Below, one piece after another: positions 10,076 through 19,310 of a stretch of DNA of 64,000 bases. The notes under the pieces were generated by a model. It did no database searches and had not been told where the DNA came from. It saw only the letters and a program-made list of their open reading frames with translations. The DNA is from Nodosilinea sp. E11 (GTDB lineage: Bacteria; Cyanobacteriota; Cyanobacteriia; Phormidesmidales; Phormidesmidaceae). How positions within the stretch are numbered: the first letter of the stretch is position 1; every line of letters begins with the position of its first letter. The stretch covers positions 4,520,001-4,584,000 of the forward strand of contig NZ_CP136520.1 of the NCBI RefSeq assembly GCF_032813545.1. The letters run 5' to 3'. The position numbers and the translations under genes were made by a program.

Positions 10076-11419
10076 TTAGCCTTCGCCCGTAATCGACAGG
10101 GCATCGACCCACACGCGGGGGCAGATACCGCCGGGGGTAATTTCGGCCTGGGGTTCTACATGGATGATCGCCTTGAGCAGATCGCAGAAATCGCCAGCGA
10201 CCGTAGCCGACTCAATGCTGGTGCGATGTCCCCCATTCACCAGCCAGCCGTCGAAGGGCAGAGAGAAAGAGCCCTGGAGCGCGTTCACCCCGGCGTGGAG
10301 TGCCTGGACGTCATCGATCAAAATCACGTTCTCGGCCTGGTCGAGGGTAAACTCGCGGCTGGCCTCGTCTCCCGGCAGCACGTGGTAGTAGCTGGGGCCG
10401 ACCGACACCTTGGCCCCAATGCTGGCGTGACCCGTGGGAGAGGCCCCCATGCGCTTCGCTGTTCCGGCACTGTGCAGAAACTGGGTAAGCACCCCTTTTT
10501 CAATAATCGGCACGCGGCGGGTGGGGGTGCCTTCGCCGTCAAAGGTTTCGGCGCTGACGTTTTCGGGGTGCAGGGCATCGTCGTACACCGACAGAAGGGG
10601 TGAGGCCACCACGGTGCCCAGCGAATCAACCGTCGAAAGACTGCGGTTGTCGAGCACGCTCTGGGCGTTGTACATGTTAGAGAATGCCCCCAGCAGGCTC
10701 AAAAAGGCCTCGCCAGAAAACACCACCCGGTACTTGCCCGAAGCCACTTTGTCGTAGTCGAGGTGGCTGATGGTTTTTTCGGTAGCTTCTTTCAGACAGC
10801 CCTCAATATCGAGCAGCGGCAGACCCCGGTTCACCCGCATCGCTCCAGCCGAGCGAGGCTTGCGGCCCTCTTGCTCGGTCTTGCTGTAGAGATAAACCGA
10901 GGCGTAGGAGCGCGCCTCCTGGCGTAGGGCACCGGCGCTATTGAGGTAAAAGCGATCGATCGCCCGCTGGGCCAGCCCGTTGTAGGGCACACTGGCGATC
11001 GCCGGATGGGCCTCCAGCAGCTGTTTCTCGACACCCACCAGGGTGGCGATCAGATCGCCCACGGGCGCAGGCGGCACCGTCTCCACCTGCACATCGGCGG
11101 TGGGGGCCACCGACTCAGGGCTAAAGTCGGGAATGTTGTCGCTCACCCCAAATTCACTGGCCTCCTGGGCAGTTTGCAGTGCCAAATCCATCCCCAGCGG
11201 ATCGACATCACTGGTGGAGGTCACCCCTACCTTACCGTCGGCGTTCCACACCCGCACGATCACACTGGAGCGGTTTGAGGCCTTGACCTGCTTGGGGTCG
11301 CCCTTATCGACTTGCACGCTGGTTTCGTCAACCGAAGACCCGTAGACGTCGTATTTAGAAATGCCGAGTTTCTTGGCGCTAGATTCCGCGTAGGCGGCGA
11401 TGTCTTGAATGGAAGGCAT
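10076..11419 (-). CDS. pmbA: PmbA/TldE metalloprotease subunit
   Basis: Partner subunit of the TldD/TldE protease, which removes leader peptides and degrades unfolded or modified peptides in the cytoplasm. The 447-residue protein shows the family pattern: an N-terminal domain with a VDKGDPKQVKASNRSSVIVRV block and a C-terminal half with VVFSGEAFLSLLGAF, GEGTPTRRVPIIEKGVLTQFLH and VNGGHRTSIESATVAG. It lacks the HExxxH metal motif, as expected for TldE. tldD lies upstream on the same strand, but the two are separated by a 186 bp repeat array. Confidence 0.93.
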   Translation of the reverse strand: MPSIQDIAAYAESSAKKLGISKYDVYGSSVDETSVQVDKGDPKQVKASNRSSVIVRVWNADGKVGVTSTSDVDPLGMDLALQTAQEASEFGVSDNIPDFSPESVAPTADVQVETVPPAPVGDLIATLVGVEKQLLEAHPAIASVPYNGLAQRAIDRFYLNSAGALRQEARSYASVYLYSKTEQEGRKPRSAGAMRVNRGLPLLDIEGCLKEATEKTISHLDYDKVASGKYRVVFSGEAFLSLLGAFSNMYNAQSVLDNRSLSTVDSLGTVVASPLLSVYDDALHPENVSAETFDGEGTPTRRVPIIEKGVLTQFLHSAGTAKRMGASPTGHASIGAKVSVGPSYYHVLPGDEASREFTLDQAENVILIDDVQALHAGVNALQGSFSLPFDGWLVNGGHRTSIESATVAGDFCDLLKAIIHVEPQAEITPGGICPRVWVDALSITGEG

Positions 11420-11423
11420 AGGG

Positions 11424-11605
11424 GAAAAGGGTGAAGGGGTGGATGGGTAGGGGGTGGATGGGTATGGGTAGGGGTGGATGGGTGAAGAGGTAGATGGAGT
11501 GAAGGGTGAATGAGTGAAAGCGGCAACTGTTTAATTAGGAGTGGTAGTAGCTTTGGCGGCTTGCCCAACCCATCTACCCATCCACTCCCTCACTCATCCC
11601 CTCCT
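11424..11605. repeat. GGATGGGTA-type degenerate repeat array (STRR-like)
   Basis: The spacer between tldD and pmbA. On the plus strand it starts with several copies of GGGTGGATGGGTA variants (11428-11515), passes through about 45 bases of ordinary sequence, and ends with the complementary type CCCATCTACCCATCCACTCC (11568-11605). The two halves could pair as a long imperfect stem in the tldD-pmbA transcript. A 21-base stretch at 11440-11460 is the exact complement of bases 62738-62758 inside the ABC exporter gene. Cyanobacteria are known to carry short tandem heptamer-like repeats (STRR); this is probably such a family. Confidence 0.75.
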
Positions 11606-13126
11606 CTACCTGCCGCCGACGGTAATCGAGTCGACCTTGAGGTGCGGCTGTCCGACGGTGACGTAGATGCTGCCGCTGATCGAGCCGCAAAAGCCTGCCG
11701 CCAGATCGAGGTCATTGGAGCACATGGAAATTTTGTCCATGATTTCGGTGGCTTCGCCGATCAGGGTGGCCCCCTTGAGGGGCTTAGTGATCTGGCCGTT
11801 CTCAATTAAGTAGGCTTCAGAAACCGAGAAGTTGAACTGGCCCGTGGGGCCAACGCTGCCGCCGCCCATCTGCTTGCAGTAGATGCCTTTTTCGACCGAA
11901 GCAAACAGCTCTTCAACCGAGTAGTCGCCAGGGGCGATGTAGGTGTTGCGCATGCGCGAAGCGGCGGCGTAGGTAAAGCCCTGGCGACGGCCACTGCCGG
12001 TGCGAGGATGACCGGTACGCATGGAGCCAGCGCGATCGGAGATAAAGTTCTTGAGAATGCCGTTTTCGATCAGCAGGGTGCGCTGAGCAGGCATACCCTC
12101 GTCATCCATGTCGATGGTGCCGAAGGCGTCGGGCGACAGGCCTTCATCCCAGGCGGTGAGGTTTTCGTGGGCGATTTTTTGGCCCTTTTTGTCGATGAAG
12201 GGGGTGGTGCCGCGCTCAATTTGGGTGGTTTCGAGCAGGTGGCCGCAGGCTTCGTGAAAAATCACGCCGCCAAACTTGTTGGCCATAATGATTGGGTAGC
12301 TGCCCGACTCAACGTAGTCGGCGTAGAGCATTTTGCCCGCCGATTCGGCCACACTGGCAGCGGCAGAAGCATAGTCCCACTGGCGCAAAAAGGCGGGGTC
12401 GCTGGTGTCGCCCGCCCGCTGGCCAATAGAGGAGCGGTGCTCGCCATCGGCACACAGCAGGTTGTAGCCAACCGACTGGGTAAGGCGAATATCGCGGGCG
12501 AAGGTGCCATCGCTGGCGGCCACTAGCACCTCTTGCCAGTCGCGAAAGTAGACGGCGCGACGCGACTGCACGTGGCTGGCTTCCTTATCCAGAGCGCTGT
12601 TGGCGGCGAGCAACACCTCGCCCATTTCTTTCATGGAACTGCACTGGGCGAGCCAATCGTCTTTGCCCTTGGTGGTGGCATAGTCGCGCAGCAGTTCTAA
12701 ATTGATGTCAGCCAGGTTGGCGTTGGGGCCGGGTAGCGTGAGCCCCATGATGGCGAGGGCTTTGTCGAGGGCAGCCCTCAGACCATTGAAGGTGAGATCG
12801 TTGGTGCTGACATAGCAGTCGGCTTTGTCGCGAAACACCCGCACTCCGGCCCCAGTCACTAGGCGCGGAGACAGGCTGGTGATCTCGTCGTCTTCAGCCT
12901 GGCAGCTAATGTAGTTGTTGCGCTCTAAAAAGAATTCGACAAAGTCGGCTCCAGCGGTGCGCCCTAGGCCAAGCAGAGTGGAAAGGGTATTTTCCCAGGC
13001 GCTGTCGAAGCGATCGCGCGGGGTCGAAAAGTCTTGGGGTCGCAAGTCGTTGGTTTTGAGCAGCAAAGTTGGCAAGGGTGCAACCGTCATGCGAGAGAAT
13101 CCTTGGTGGGTGATGGGCGATACCAT
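11606..13126 (-). CDS. tldD: TldD metalloprotease subunit
   Basis: Catalytic subunit of the TldD/TldE zinc protease. The metal-binding motif HEACGH is present in [13 protein letters not shown], followed by [21 protein letters not shown] and [16 protein letters not shown]; the C-terminus contains [21 protein letters not shown]. Length about 506 residues. Two starts look good: ATG at 13126 with AAGGAG just upstream, and ATG at 13090 with AAGGA seven bases upstream; the second removes 12 residues that are not conserved in the family as far as I can judge. It is the first gene of the tldD-pmbA pair. Confidence 0.95.
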   Translation of the reverse strand: MVSPITHQGFSRMTVAPLPTLLLKTNDLRPQDFSTPRDRFDSAWENTLSTLLGLGRTAGADFVEFFLERNNYISCQAEDDEITSLSPRLVTGAGVRVFRDKADCYVSTNDLTFNGLRAALDKALAIMGLTLPGPNANLADINLELLRDYATTKGKDDWLAQCSSMKEMGEVLLAANSALDKEASHVQSRRAVYFRDWQEVLVAASDGTFARDIRLTQSVGYNLLCADGEHRSSIGQRAGDTSDPAFLRQWDYASAAASVAESAGKMLYADYVESGSYPIIMANKFGGVIFHEACGHLLETTQIERGTTPFIDKKGQKIAHENLTAWDEGLSPDAFGTIDMDDEGMPAQRTLLIENGILKNFISDRAGSMRTGHPRTGSGRRQGFTYAAASRMRNTYIAPGDYSVEELFASVEKGIYCKQMGGGSVGPTGQFNFSVSEAYLIENGQITKPLKGATLIGEATEIMDKISMCSNDLDLAAGFCGSISGSIYVTVGQPHLKVDSITVGGR

Positions 13127-13132
13127 GGGCAC

Positions 13133-13485
13133 TCCTTAGTTTAACAAACCTGCCCAAGGGGCGTTGGGGTAGCAAAAGAGCGGCGTAGGATTAGGAGCGG
13201 GGCGCATTCAGTGCGCCTGGGTTAACTCCTACAACCTGTCTGCTCCGCCTCTCTAAAGGCTGTGCTACTATGGAGCAAAATCTTAAGCAAATCTAAAAAT
13301 TTGTTTATTTTCGTCAAGCTCTGCTAAGGCTTCTGTCTGTCTTCTCGACTCAAGGCCCATCGTAGACCTAGGTTAGTGATGACCAATCCACAAACGTGCT
13401 CCTCTGACCACGGGCGGAATGCTTATTCAACAGGTTCTCAGCTATTAGACCTGTGTTCGCTGGCCCCACCCAGGAGTATCTGCTT
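13133..13485. other. intergenic region between tldD and response regulator
   Basis: About 350 bases separate the divergent tldD and response-regulator genes. An AT-rich segment near 13280-13320 is the most promoter-like part. No repeat, hairpin or convincing small gene is visible. Confidence 0.4.
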
Positions 13486-13920
13486 ATGGTAGTGCGACAT
13501 TCATCACTCCCAACTCTCAACCTAGCTTGCCCCCAACTGCCTCTAGTGCTTGTCGTTGACGATGATGATGACAGCCTCACCTTGATGGCCTACATTTTAG
13601 AGCAGTTGTCATGCCAGGCTTATTTTGTGGCTGACGGTCTAGCGGCACTGGTTGCAGCCAAGCAGTACCGTCCCCAACTGATTTTGTCAGACATCCATTT
13701 GCCTGAGATTGATGGTTACAGCTTGCTTCAACAGCTGCGGGCCGATGGCGACACCCAAAACATACCCGTCATCGCTGTGACAGCTCTAGCTAGCCACACC
13801 GATCGCCAAAAAATTCTCACCGCTGGCTTTGACGACTATCTCAGTAAGCCTTTTTTAATTCAATCTTTAGAGCAGCTGATCAACAGCTTTATTCAGCTGT
13901 CAACGTCTTGCAATGCCTAG
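13486..13920 (+). CDS. single-domain response regulator (CheY-like receiver)
   Basis: 144 residues made of one receiver domain with a short N-terminal tail. The acidic pocket is VVDDDDD at residues 23-29, the phosphoacceptor is Asp69 in LILSDIHLPEIDG, the switch Thr lies in VIAVTALA and the conserved Lys in YLSKPF near 122. No output domain is present, so it probably acts by binding a partner kinase or effector. The frame is open to a GTG at 13453, but the ATG at 13486 has an AGGAG nine bases upstream and is preferred. It is convergent with the DUF2294 gene. Confidence 0.88.
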   Translation: MVVRHSSLPTLNLACPQLPLVLVVDDDDDSLTLMAYILEQLSCQAYFVADGLAALVAAKQYRPQLILSDIHLPEIDGYSLLQQLRADGDTQNIPVIAVTALASHTDRQKILTAGFDDYLSKPFLIQSLEQLINSFIQLSTSCNA

Positions 13921-13934
13921 GTACCGATTGAAGT

Positions 13935-14309
13935 TTAAGAAGCTTTAGCCGCCGGACGCAGCTCCGGTGGGCTAGAGAGAATAATCACAACGCTGGTGCG
14001 CCCGGTTGCCAAGGTGGCGTCGGTCAGAATGTCTACGACCTCACGATTGAGCGCCTGCTCTACTAACTCAATTATTTGAGGGCGCAGAGCTGTAGAAAGA
14101 TCGCCTCTGACCTGCTCGGCCAGTTCTGATTCACCTTTTTTAATCAAAAGCTGTTCGGGTTTGGTGACCGAGTCTTCGATCACCAGCAGCAGCTTTTCGT
14201 CAATGATCTGACAGGTAATTTTGCCTGGCGCGTGATCGAGTTGATCGCGGTAGAGGCGCTGAAACTGTTGAGACAAATGACGCTGAAGTTGACCTTGAGT
14301 AGGCAGCAC
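13935..14309 (-). CDS. DUF2294 family protein
   Basis: 124 residues. The pattern LPTQGQLQRHLSQQFQRLYRDQLDH, followed by CQIIDEKLLLVIEDSVTKPEQLL and ending with DILTDATLATGRTSVVIILS, matches the cyanobacterial DUF2294 family, for which I know no experimentally settled function. No signal or membrane segment. The start appears to be GTG at 14309, because no in-frame ATG lies upstream. It sits between two response-regulator genes, which may hint at a signalling connection but is weak evidence. Confidence 0.75.
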   Translation of the reverse strand: MLPTQGQLQRHLSQQFQRLYRDQLDHAPGKITCQIIDEKLLLVIEDSVTKPEQLLIKKGESELAEQVRGDLSTALRPQIIELVEQALNREVVDILTDATLATGRTSVVIILSSPPELRPAAKAS

Positions 14310-14473
14310 TGGAGTTGAGGAGGGGGAGGTGATAGGGATGATTTGGGGAAATTGGACAACTAGCCATAGCCTTTAGGGTCAAGGCTATAAGCAATTATAA
14401 GAATAGCTAACCATGACTTGCTAAAGCCATAGCCACACCCAGCTATAAAAGTTGGGGATGAGGTTGCCGTGGG

Positions 14474-15190
14474 CTAGGTTACCAAACCCGATCGCAGGGC
14501 GCGCACAGCCGCTTTGGTGCGATCGTCAACACCGAGCTTATTGAGAATGCTGCGAACGTGGGTTTTAACCGTACCGACGGTAATGTAGGAGCGCTCAGCA
14601 ATTTCGGCGTTGCTGCATCCACCGACGATCAGCTCTAAAATTTCTAGCTCTCGCTCGGTCAGCGGATAGGATTCTAAGATTTGCTCAAACTCAGGCTCGA
14701 TCGCCTCGATTGAAACGGTGCGGTTGTTAGCCGCCATCGCTCCGGCGGGGGTCTTGCGCACCTGACGCAGCACTACGCTAGCCACAGCAGGGTCAATCCA
14801 AGAGTTGCCCTCAAAGGTTTCGCGCACGGCCACAATCAGCTCGTCGAGCTCGGTCTGCTTCATGCAGTAAGAGTCGGCCCCGGCGGCAAAGGCAGCCATC
14901 ACGGCGGCTTCGCTGTCGTGCATTGTGAGCATGAGGACTCGGGTCGGATCGCTATCGCTACCGCTCTGGATCTGACGCAGCCGTTCTACCAGCTCAATCC
15001 CATCAATGTCAGGCAGGCCAATGTCGATAATGGCGACATCGGGATGCTCGGTTTCGAGCAGGCTGAGCCCTCGGGACCCGTTGGCGGCTTCGCCCACTAC
15101 TGTCATGCCCTCAACTCGCTGCAGAGCGGCCTTCAGGCCTAGGCGGGTAAGGTCGTGGTCTTCAATGAGTACAATACGAATATCTGTCAT
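14474..15190 (-). CDS. NarL/FixJ-type response regulator
   Basis: 238-residue transcription regulator: receiver domain at about 1-125 with phosphoacceptor Asp56 in AIIDIGLPDIDG, a linker of about 45 residues, and a LuxR-type helix-turn-helix at the C-terminus (LTEREEILELIVGG-like block, then EIAERSYITVGTVKTHVRSILNKLGVDDRTKA). The frame is open to 15250, but the ATG at 15190 has AGAGGA at a suitable distance and begins the receiver domain directly. It is divergent from the ethylene-receptor-like kinase with a 283 bp spacer, so the two are a likely cognate pair. Confidence 0.9.
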   Translation of the reverse strand: MTDIRIVLIEDHDLTRLGLKAALQRVEGMTVVGEAANGSRGLSLLETEHPDVAIIDIGLPDIDGIELVERLRQIQSGSDSDPTRVLMLTMHDSEAAVMAAFAAGADSYCMKQTELDELIVAVRETFEGNSWIDPAVASVVLRQVRKTPAGAMAANNRTVSIEAIEPEFEQILESYPLTERELEILELIVGGCSNAEIAERSYITVGTVKTHVRSILNKLGVDDRTKAAVRALRSGLVT

Positions 15191-15473
15191 AGGTAGTCCT
15201 CTGAAAGAGGCATTGAAAAAGTTCTGGGCAAGCCATTTGCCTAGGTGCACCGATTATGGAGCAAGTCTAGGGGGCTAGCACGTATCTTCAGGCAGAGCCA
15301 GACTGAATCGAGGCTCTGTCTCAGGATAGACCCTGACCTTTCAAAAAAGATAGTGCAGCCGAAAGACTTAGCTGTAGAAGATTTGGCTCCGTTATTAATC
15401 TCCATTGCTGGCTCTCTCTCAATAGCTTTCGTCCTGGCCGCTCAATCCTTGATCTCCCAGTTTTAAGAAGATT

Positions 15474-17627
15474 ATGGCTGACTCTATACAGGCGTTGTGG
15501 TTGGGGCCGTATATTCCCCACGGACATTGCTATTTGTGGCAGCCGGGCCTGGTCTGGCTGCACCTGCTCTCAGATGCGATCATTGCTCTGTCGTACTGGC
15601 TGATTGCCGGAGCTTTAGTGTATTTTGTCCAGCGGCGGCCTGATGTGCCGTTTAAGCCGCTGTTTTGGCTGTTTGCAGCCTTTATTGCCGCCTGTGGTGC
15701 TACCCACCTGTTTTCGGTGTGGACGCTGTGGTTTCCGACCTATTGGGTGTCGGGGACGATGAAGGCGATCACGGCGCTGGTGTCGCTGGCCACGGCGCTA
15801 GAATTGGTGCCCCGCCTACCCCTGGCCCTAGCTCTGCCCAACGCCACCCAGCTGATGGATATGAATAAGGCGCTCCAGGAGGAAATTGGCGATCGCAAAC
15901 AGGCCGAAGCCAACCTGCGGACCGCCGAAGCCGAAGTGCGCCAGCTCAATGCCACCCTAGAAGAGCGGGTACAGCGCCGTACCGCCCAGCTCGAAGCAGC
16001 CAAACAGCAGATTGAAACCCTGCTGGGGCAAGAGCGCCAGGCTCGGGGCACCCTGCAAGCCGCCAAAGACAAGCTGCAAGATATTGCTGAGCGCCTCAAC
16101 CTCGCCCTCAGCGCCGCCCAGATGGGAACCTGGGACTGGCAGCTCGATACGGGCAGCCAAATCTGGTCGGTCCAGACCGAGCACATCTTGGGCTTTGAGC
16201 CGGGGACGGCCAGCCATACTGCCGAGGTCTGGGCCGAGCGGGTGCATCCCAACGATCTGCCCGCTATGGAGGCGCTGATTGACCGGGCGATCGCAACCCA
16301 GGGCGAGTTTGCAGGGCAATATCGGGTGCGCTGGCCCAACGAGAGCTGGCACTGGGTCAGCGCCTATGGTCGAGTTGTCGCGGTTAACGACCAACGCAGC
16401 CAGCGCATGGTTGGCGTCATGCAAGATATCACTCCTGCCAAGCAGGCCGAGCTGGCGCTGCGGGCCAGCGAAACTCGCTTTCGAGCTGTGTTTGAGCAGG
16501 CAGCGGTAGGCATGGCTCGTCTCAACCTCCAAGGCCAGTGGATACAGGTGAACCAAAAACTCTGCGACCTGCTGGGCTACCAACCCCAAGAGTTAATCGG
16601 CCAATCCTTTCAGGCGATTACCTTTGCCGCTGACCACGCCCAAGATGAGCACTATCTTCAACAGCTCGTCACCGGGGCTGAGGCGTCTTGTCAGTTTGAG
16701 AAGCGCTATCTCCGCCGTGATGGAACGCCGATTTGGGTTTTGGTAACGGTCTCGGTCGAAAGTGACGAGGCCGATGGGCCGATGGCGTTGATTGCGATCA
16801 TTGAAGATATTGAAGCTCGTCAAACCGCCCAGGCAGAACTGCGGCAGCGGGCCGACGAAATGGCTCAGACCAACCTCGTACTAGCCCACACCACGGCCCT
16901 GCTAGAGCGCCGCAACGCTGAACTCGATCAGTTTGCCTATGTGGCCTCCCACGATTTAAAAGCTCCGCTGCGGGCGATCTCAAACCTGGCCGAATGGATT
17001 GGCGAAGATTTAGCAGGGCAAATTCCGGCAGAAAACTGTCACCAGCTAGAACTACTGCGCAGCCGAGTACAACGGATGGAAGCACTGATCAACGGCCTGC
17101 TGGAATATTCGCGGGTGGGCCGTCGCCAGCGCAGCATTGTTGCCGTTGACATCAATGTACTGCTGGCCAATGTGATCGATTCTTTAGCTCCACCAAAATC
17201 GTTTCAGGTGGAGATTCCGACTGATTTACCGACGATATATAGCCATAAAACTGTTTTGGGCCAAGTGTTTGCCAATTTGATCAACAACGCCATCAAGCAC
17301 CACCACTGCGCTGACGAAGACTGCCCGGAGGACATTTGCGGCACCGTGCGGGTCGCCTGCCAAACCAAAGACGAATGGCTCGAATTTACGGTTGCCGACG
17401 ACGGCCCTGGCATTGCTCCTCAGTACCACGACAAAATTTTCACCATTTTTCAAACCCTCAAAGCTCGCGATGACTTTGAAAGTACGGGCGTGGGCCTGGC
17501 CGTGGTGAAAAAAATTGTTGAAGCCGAGGGGGGGCGCGTCTGGCTAACCTCTGCCCTGGGGGAAGGAACCACCTTTTATTTCACCTGGCCCTTTCTCAAA
17601 ACCCCACCCCAGCCCGACCCAGCTTAG
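15474..17627 (+). CDS. histidine kinase with ethylene-receptor (ETR1-type) sensor domain
   Basis: 717 residues. Three membrane segments (about 29-52, 63-84, 93-112) form an ethylene-binding domain: Asp34, Tyr41, Ile71, Cys74 and His78 have exactly the spacing of Asp25, Tyr32, Ile62, Cys65 and His69 of Arabidopsis ETR1, where Cys and His hold the copper cofactor. A coiled coil (about 128-205) follows, then PAS domains at about 210-325 and 330-450. The kinase core has phosphoacceptor His493 in YVASHDLKAPLRAIS, an N box (NLINNAIKH), DDGPGIAP and GVGLAVVKKIVEAEGG. There is no GAF/CBCR domain, unlike Synechocystis Slr1212 (SynEtr1/UirS). The probable partner is the divergent NarL-type regulator. 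Ethylene binding is inferred from residues only. Confidence 0.9.
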   Translation: MADSIQALWLGPYIPHGHCYLWQPGLVWLHLLSDAIIALSYWLIAGALVYFVQRRPDVPFKPLFWLFAAFIAACGATHLFSVWTLWFPTYWVSGTMKAITALVSLATALELVPRLPLALALPNATQLMDMNKALQEEIGDRKQAEANLRTAEAEVRQLNATLEERVQRRTAQLEAAKQQIETLLGQERQARGTLQAAKDKLQDIAERLNLALSAAQMGTWDWQLDTGSQIWSVQTEHILGFEPGTASHTAEVWAERVHPNDLPAMEALIDRAIATQGEFAGQYRVRWPNESWHWVSAYGRVVAVNDQRSQRMVGVMQDITPAKQAELALRASETRFRAVFEQAAVGMARLNLQGQWIQVNQKLCDLLGYQPQELIGQSFQAITFAADHAQDEHYLQQLVTGAEASCQFEKRYLRRDGTPIWVLVTVSVESDEADGPMALIAIIEDIEARQTAQAELRQRADEMAQTNLVLAHTTALLERRNAELDQFAYVASHDLKAPLRAISNLAEWIGEDLAGQIPAENCHQLELLRSRVQRMEALINGLLEYSRVGRRQRSIVAVDINVLLANVIDSLAPPKSFQVEIPTDLPTIYSHKTVLGQVFANLINNAIKHHHCADEDCPEDICGTVRVACQTKDEWLEFTVADDGPGIAPQYHDKIFTIFQTLKARDDFESTGVGLAVVKKIVEAEGGRVWLTSALGEGTTFYFTWPFLKTPPQPDPA

Positions 17628-17833
17628 GCGCTATGTAATTAGATGTTGCCAGACTAGCCATTGATGCTCTCACTAAGGTGTCGATGGCGACGTTAGGTAG
17701 CCAAACGGCAAAAATCGGCTGTACCTAGAAGCCGGTAGACCTTGACAACAGCCAAACCCGCTAAGATAGCAGTCTATTTGCCCGCAGTCGCAACTCCCCC
17801 TTTAGCCCCTAGCCCCTCCTTACTGTATTTACT

Positions 17834-18430
17834 GTGACCCAGCCGCCGCCCAGCCCAGACCCCCAGCTTGAGCCTCTAACCCGCATGCAGGTGCTGGCGG
17901 CCATGGGCTTGACCGCCGTGGTGCTGTTGTTAATTGCTAAAACCTGGCTGTATTTCGACCCGGCGGAGCTGATGCCCCTTGAACTGTCGCTGGAGGATGG
18001 GCTGCTGGGCATGGGGTTAGGGTTGGCCATTACCGCAGCCAGTAGCGTCACATACCGCCTGTGGCCTGCCTATCGCCACAGCGCCGATACCTATCTGTTG
18101 CTGGTGCTAGAGCCGTTGCAATGGCCCGACTTAATTTGGCTCGGGCTGCTGCCGGGGCTCAGCGAAGAATTGTTGTTTCGCGGCGTGATGCTGCCCGCCA
18201 TTGGCATGAATGGACTAGGCATTGTCGTATCGGCAGCGAGCTTTGGGGTGCTGCACCTGAGCAGCTTGCAGCAGTGGACCTATGTGGTGTGGGCCACTAC
18301 CATTGGCCTGGTCTTAGCGACCAGCACAGTGCTGACCGGCAACCTGCTGGTGCCGATTGTGGCCCATACGGTGACCAATCTGGTGTCTAGTGCGATGTGG
18401 AAATTTCGCCAGCAGCAACCGGCGGCGTAA
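17834..18430 (+). CDS. CPBP family intramembrane metalloprotease
   Basis: 198-residue membrane protein of the CAAX-protease/bacteriocin-processing (CPBP, Abi) family. The diagnostic motifs are present in order: EELLFRG (the EExxxR motif), FGVLHL (FxxxH), and PIVAHTVTNLV near the C-terminus. Five or six hydrophobic segments surround them. Substrates of the cyanobacterial members are mostly unknown. The start is GTG. A MITE-like repeat lies 40 bp after the stop codon. Confidence 0.9.
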   Translation: MTQPPPSPDPQLEPLTRMQVLAAMGLTAVVLLLIAKTWLYFDPAELMPLELSLEDGLLGMGLGLAITAASSVTYRLWPAYRHSADTYLLLVLEPLQWPDLIWLGLLPGLSEELLFRGVMLPAIGMNGLGIVVSAASFGVLHLSSLQQWTYVVWATTIGLVLATSTVLTGNLLVPIVAHTVTNLVSSAMWKFRQQQPAA

Positions 18431-18470
18431 TTTTAGGTTTGGGTCTGCGGTTCTACCTAGCCCCTGCCAC

Positions 18471-18568
18471 TGTAGCCAGGCCGATTAAGACATTTTTCTT
18501 GAAAACGTTCAAACGTTTGAACGTTCTTAAGGTTTCTGGATGTCCTAACCTAGGTGACTATGGCCATA
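18471..18568. mobile_element. MITE-like element, family B, copy 1
   Basis: About 98 bp downstream of the CPBP gene. The left end is TGTAGCCAGGCCGATTAAGACAT and the right end ATGTCCTAACCTAGGTGACTATGGCCATA, which are imperfect inverted repeats of each other. The core is a palindrome built from AACGTTC units (AAAACGTTCAAACGTTTGAAC). The same element recurs at 51484-51581. The ends resemble those of the family A elements in this window. Confidence 0.7.
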
Positions 18569-18729
18569 ACACTTCAAACCGTAACTCTGCATACAGTTGT
18601 CAGAGCTTCTTGGCAATATCAATAGAATGCGGGGTTTGGTATCACCCTTATCTAAAAATTCTGTTTATTCTGTCTGAAGGGCATCAGTGCCCTCCCCCCT
18701 TAACCCTTTGGGATGAGAACAGGTAGCCC

Positions 18730-19218
18730 ATGGATTGCAGCACTATTCAGTTTCGCTATGCTGACCAGTTTTCTGAAGCTGACTTAGATCAGCTGGTGAG
18801 TTTGTTTCAGGCGGCGGCGTTTTGGGCGAAAGATCGCACCCGTGCCGATATGGCGATCGCAGTGGCCCATAGCTACCCCGTGGTTACCGCCTGGGATGGC
18901 ACCAGCCTGATTGGCTTTGCCCGTGCCACCTCTGATGGGGTGTTTCGCGCCACCATTTGGGATGTGGTGATCTCGCCCGACTACCAGGGGGGCGGGCTGG
19001 GCCGCAGACTGGTTGAAACCCTAGTGGCCCATCCCCACATGAGCCGGGTAGAGCGGGTCTACCTGATGACCACCCACCAGCAGGGATTTTACGCCCGCAT
19101 CGGTTTTGAAGAAAACCCCTCGACCACAATGGTGCTCTACAACAGTGCTGAGATTGAGATGCTGCCACCCCTGGGTCAGGCTACAGAAATCTTAACTCCC
19201 GCTAAAGTTTCGGGCTAG
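18730..19218 (+). CDS. GNAT family N-acetyltransferase
   Basis: 162-residue acetyl-CoA-dependent acetyltransferase. The GNAT core is evident: strand IWDVVISPDYQGGGLGRRLVETL contains the acetyl-CoA pyrophosphate loop (QGGGLG), and YLMTTHQQGFYARIGFEENPSTTMVLY is the C-terminal strand-helix pair with the tyrosine. The N-terminus has the acceptor-side helix QFSEADLDQLVSLFQAA. The acceptor substrate cannot be predicted. It stands alone between repeat copy B1 and the DAHP synthase gene. Confidence 0.9.
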   Translation: MDCSTIQFRYADQFSEADLDQLVSLFQAAAFWAKDRTRADMAIAVAHSYPVVTAWDGTSLIGFARATSDGVFRATIWDVVISPDYQGGGLGRRLVETLVAHPHMSRVERVYLMTTHQQGFYARIGFEENPSTTMVLYNSAEIEMLPPLGQATEILTPAKVSG

Positions 19219-19310
19219 AATCTGCCCCTCGGCTTTGCCGGGGGGTGAGGTAAGTTACCATTTTGAAGGCATGGCTCCGCTGCGGAGCCGACGTTATAGG
19301 CCCTATTTCA

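Noticed and set aside
11424-11605. CRISPR array
   Set aside because: The units are short, degenerate and directly adjacent, with no spacer-repeat alternation and no cas genes anywhere in the window.
14341-14460. another MITE-like copy with TAGCCATAGCC and GGCTATAAGC
   Set aside because: The motifs are short, in the wrong order, and the rest does not resemble either family.
16798-17085. possible additional gene antisense to the kinase
   Set aside because: It is antisense to the conserved HisKA region and has no motif of its own.
18397-18726. 109-codon plus-strand frame after the CPBP gene
   Set aside because: It starts inside the CPBP gene and reads through the family B repeat; the product is a translation of repeat sequence.
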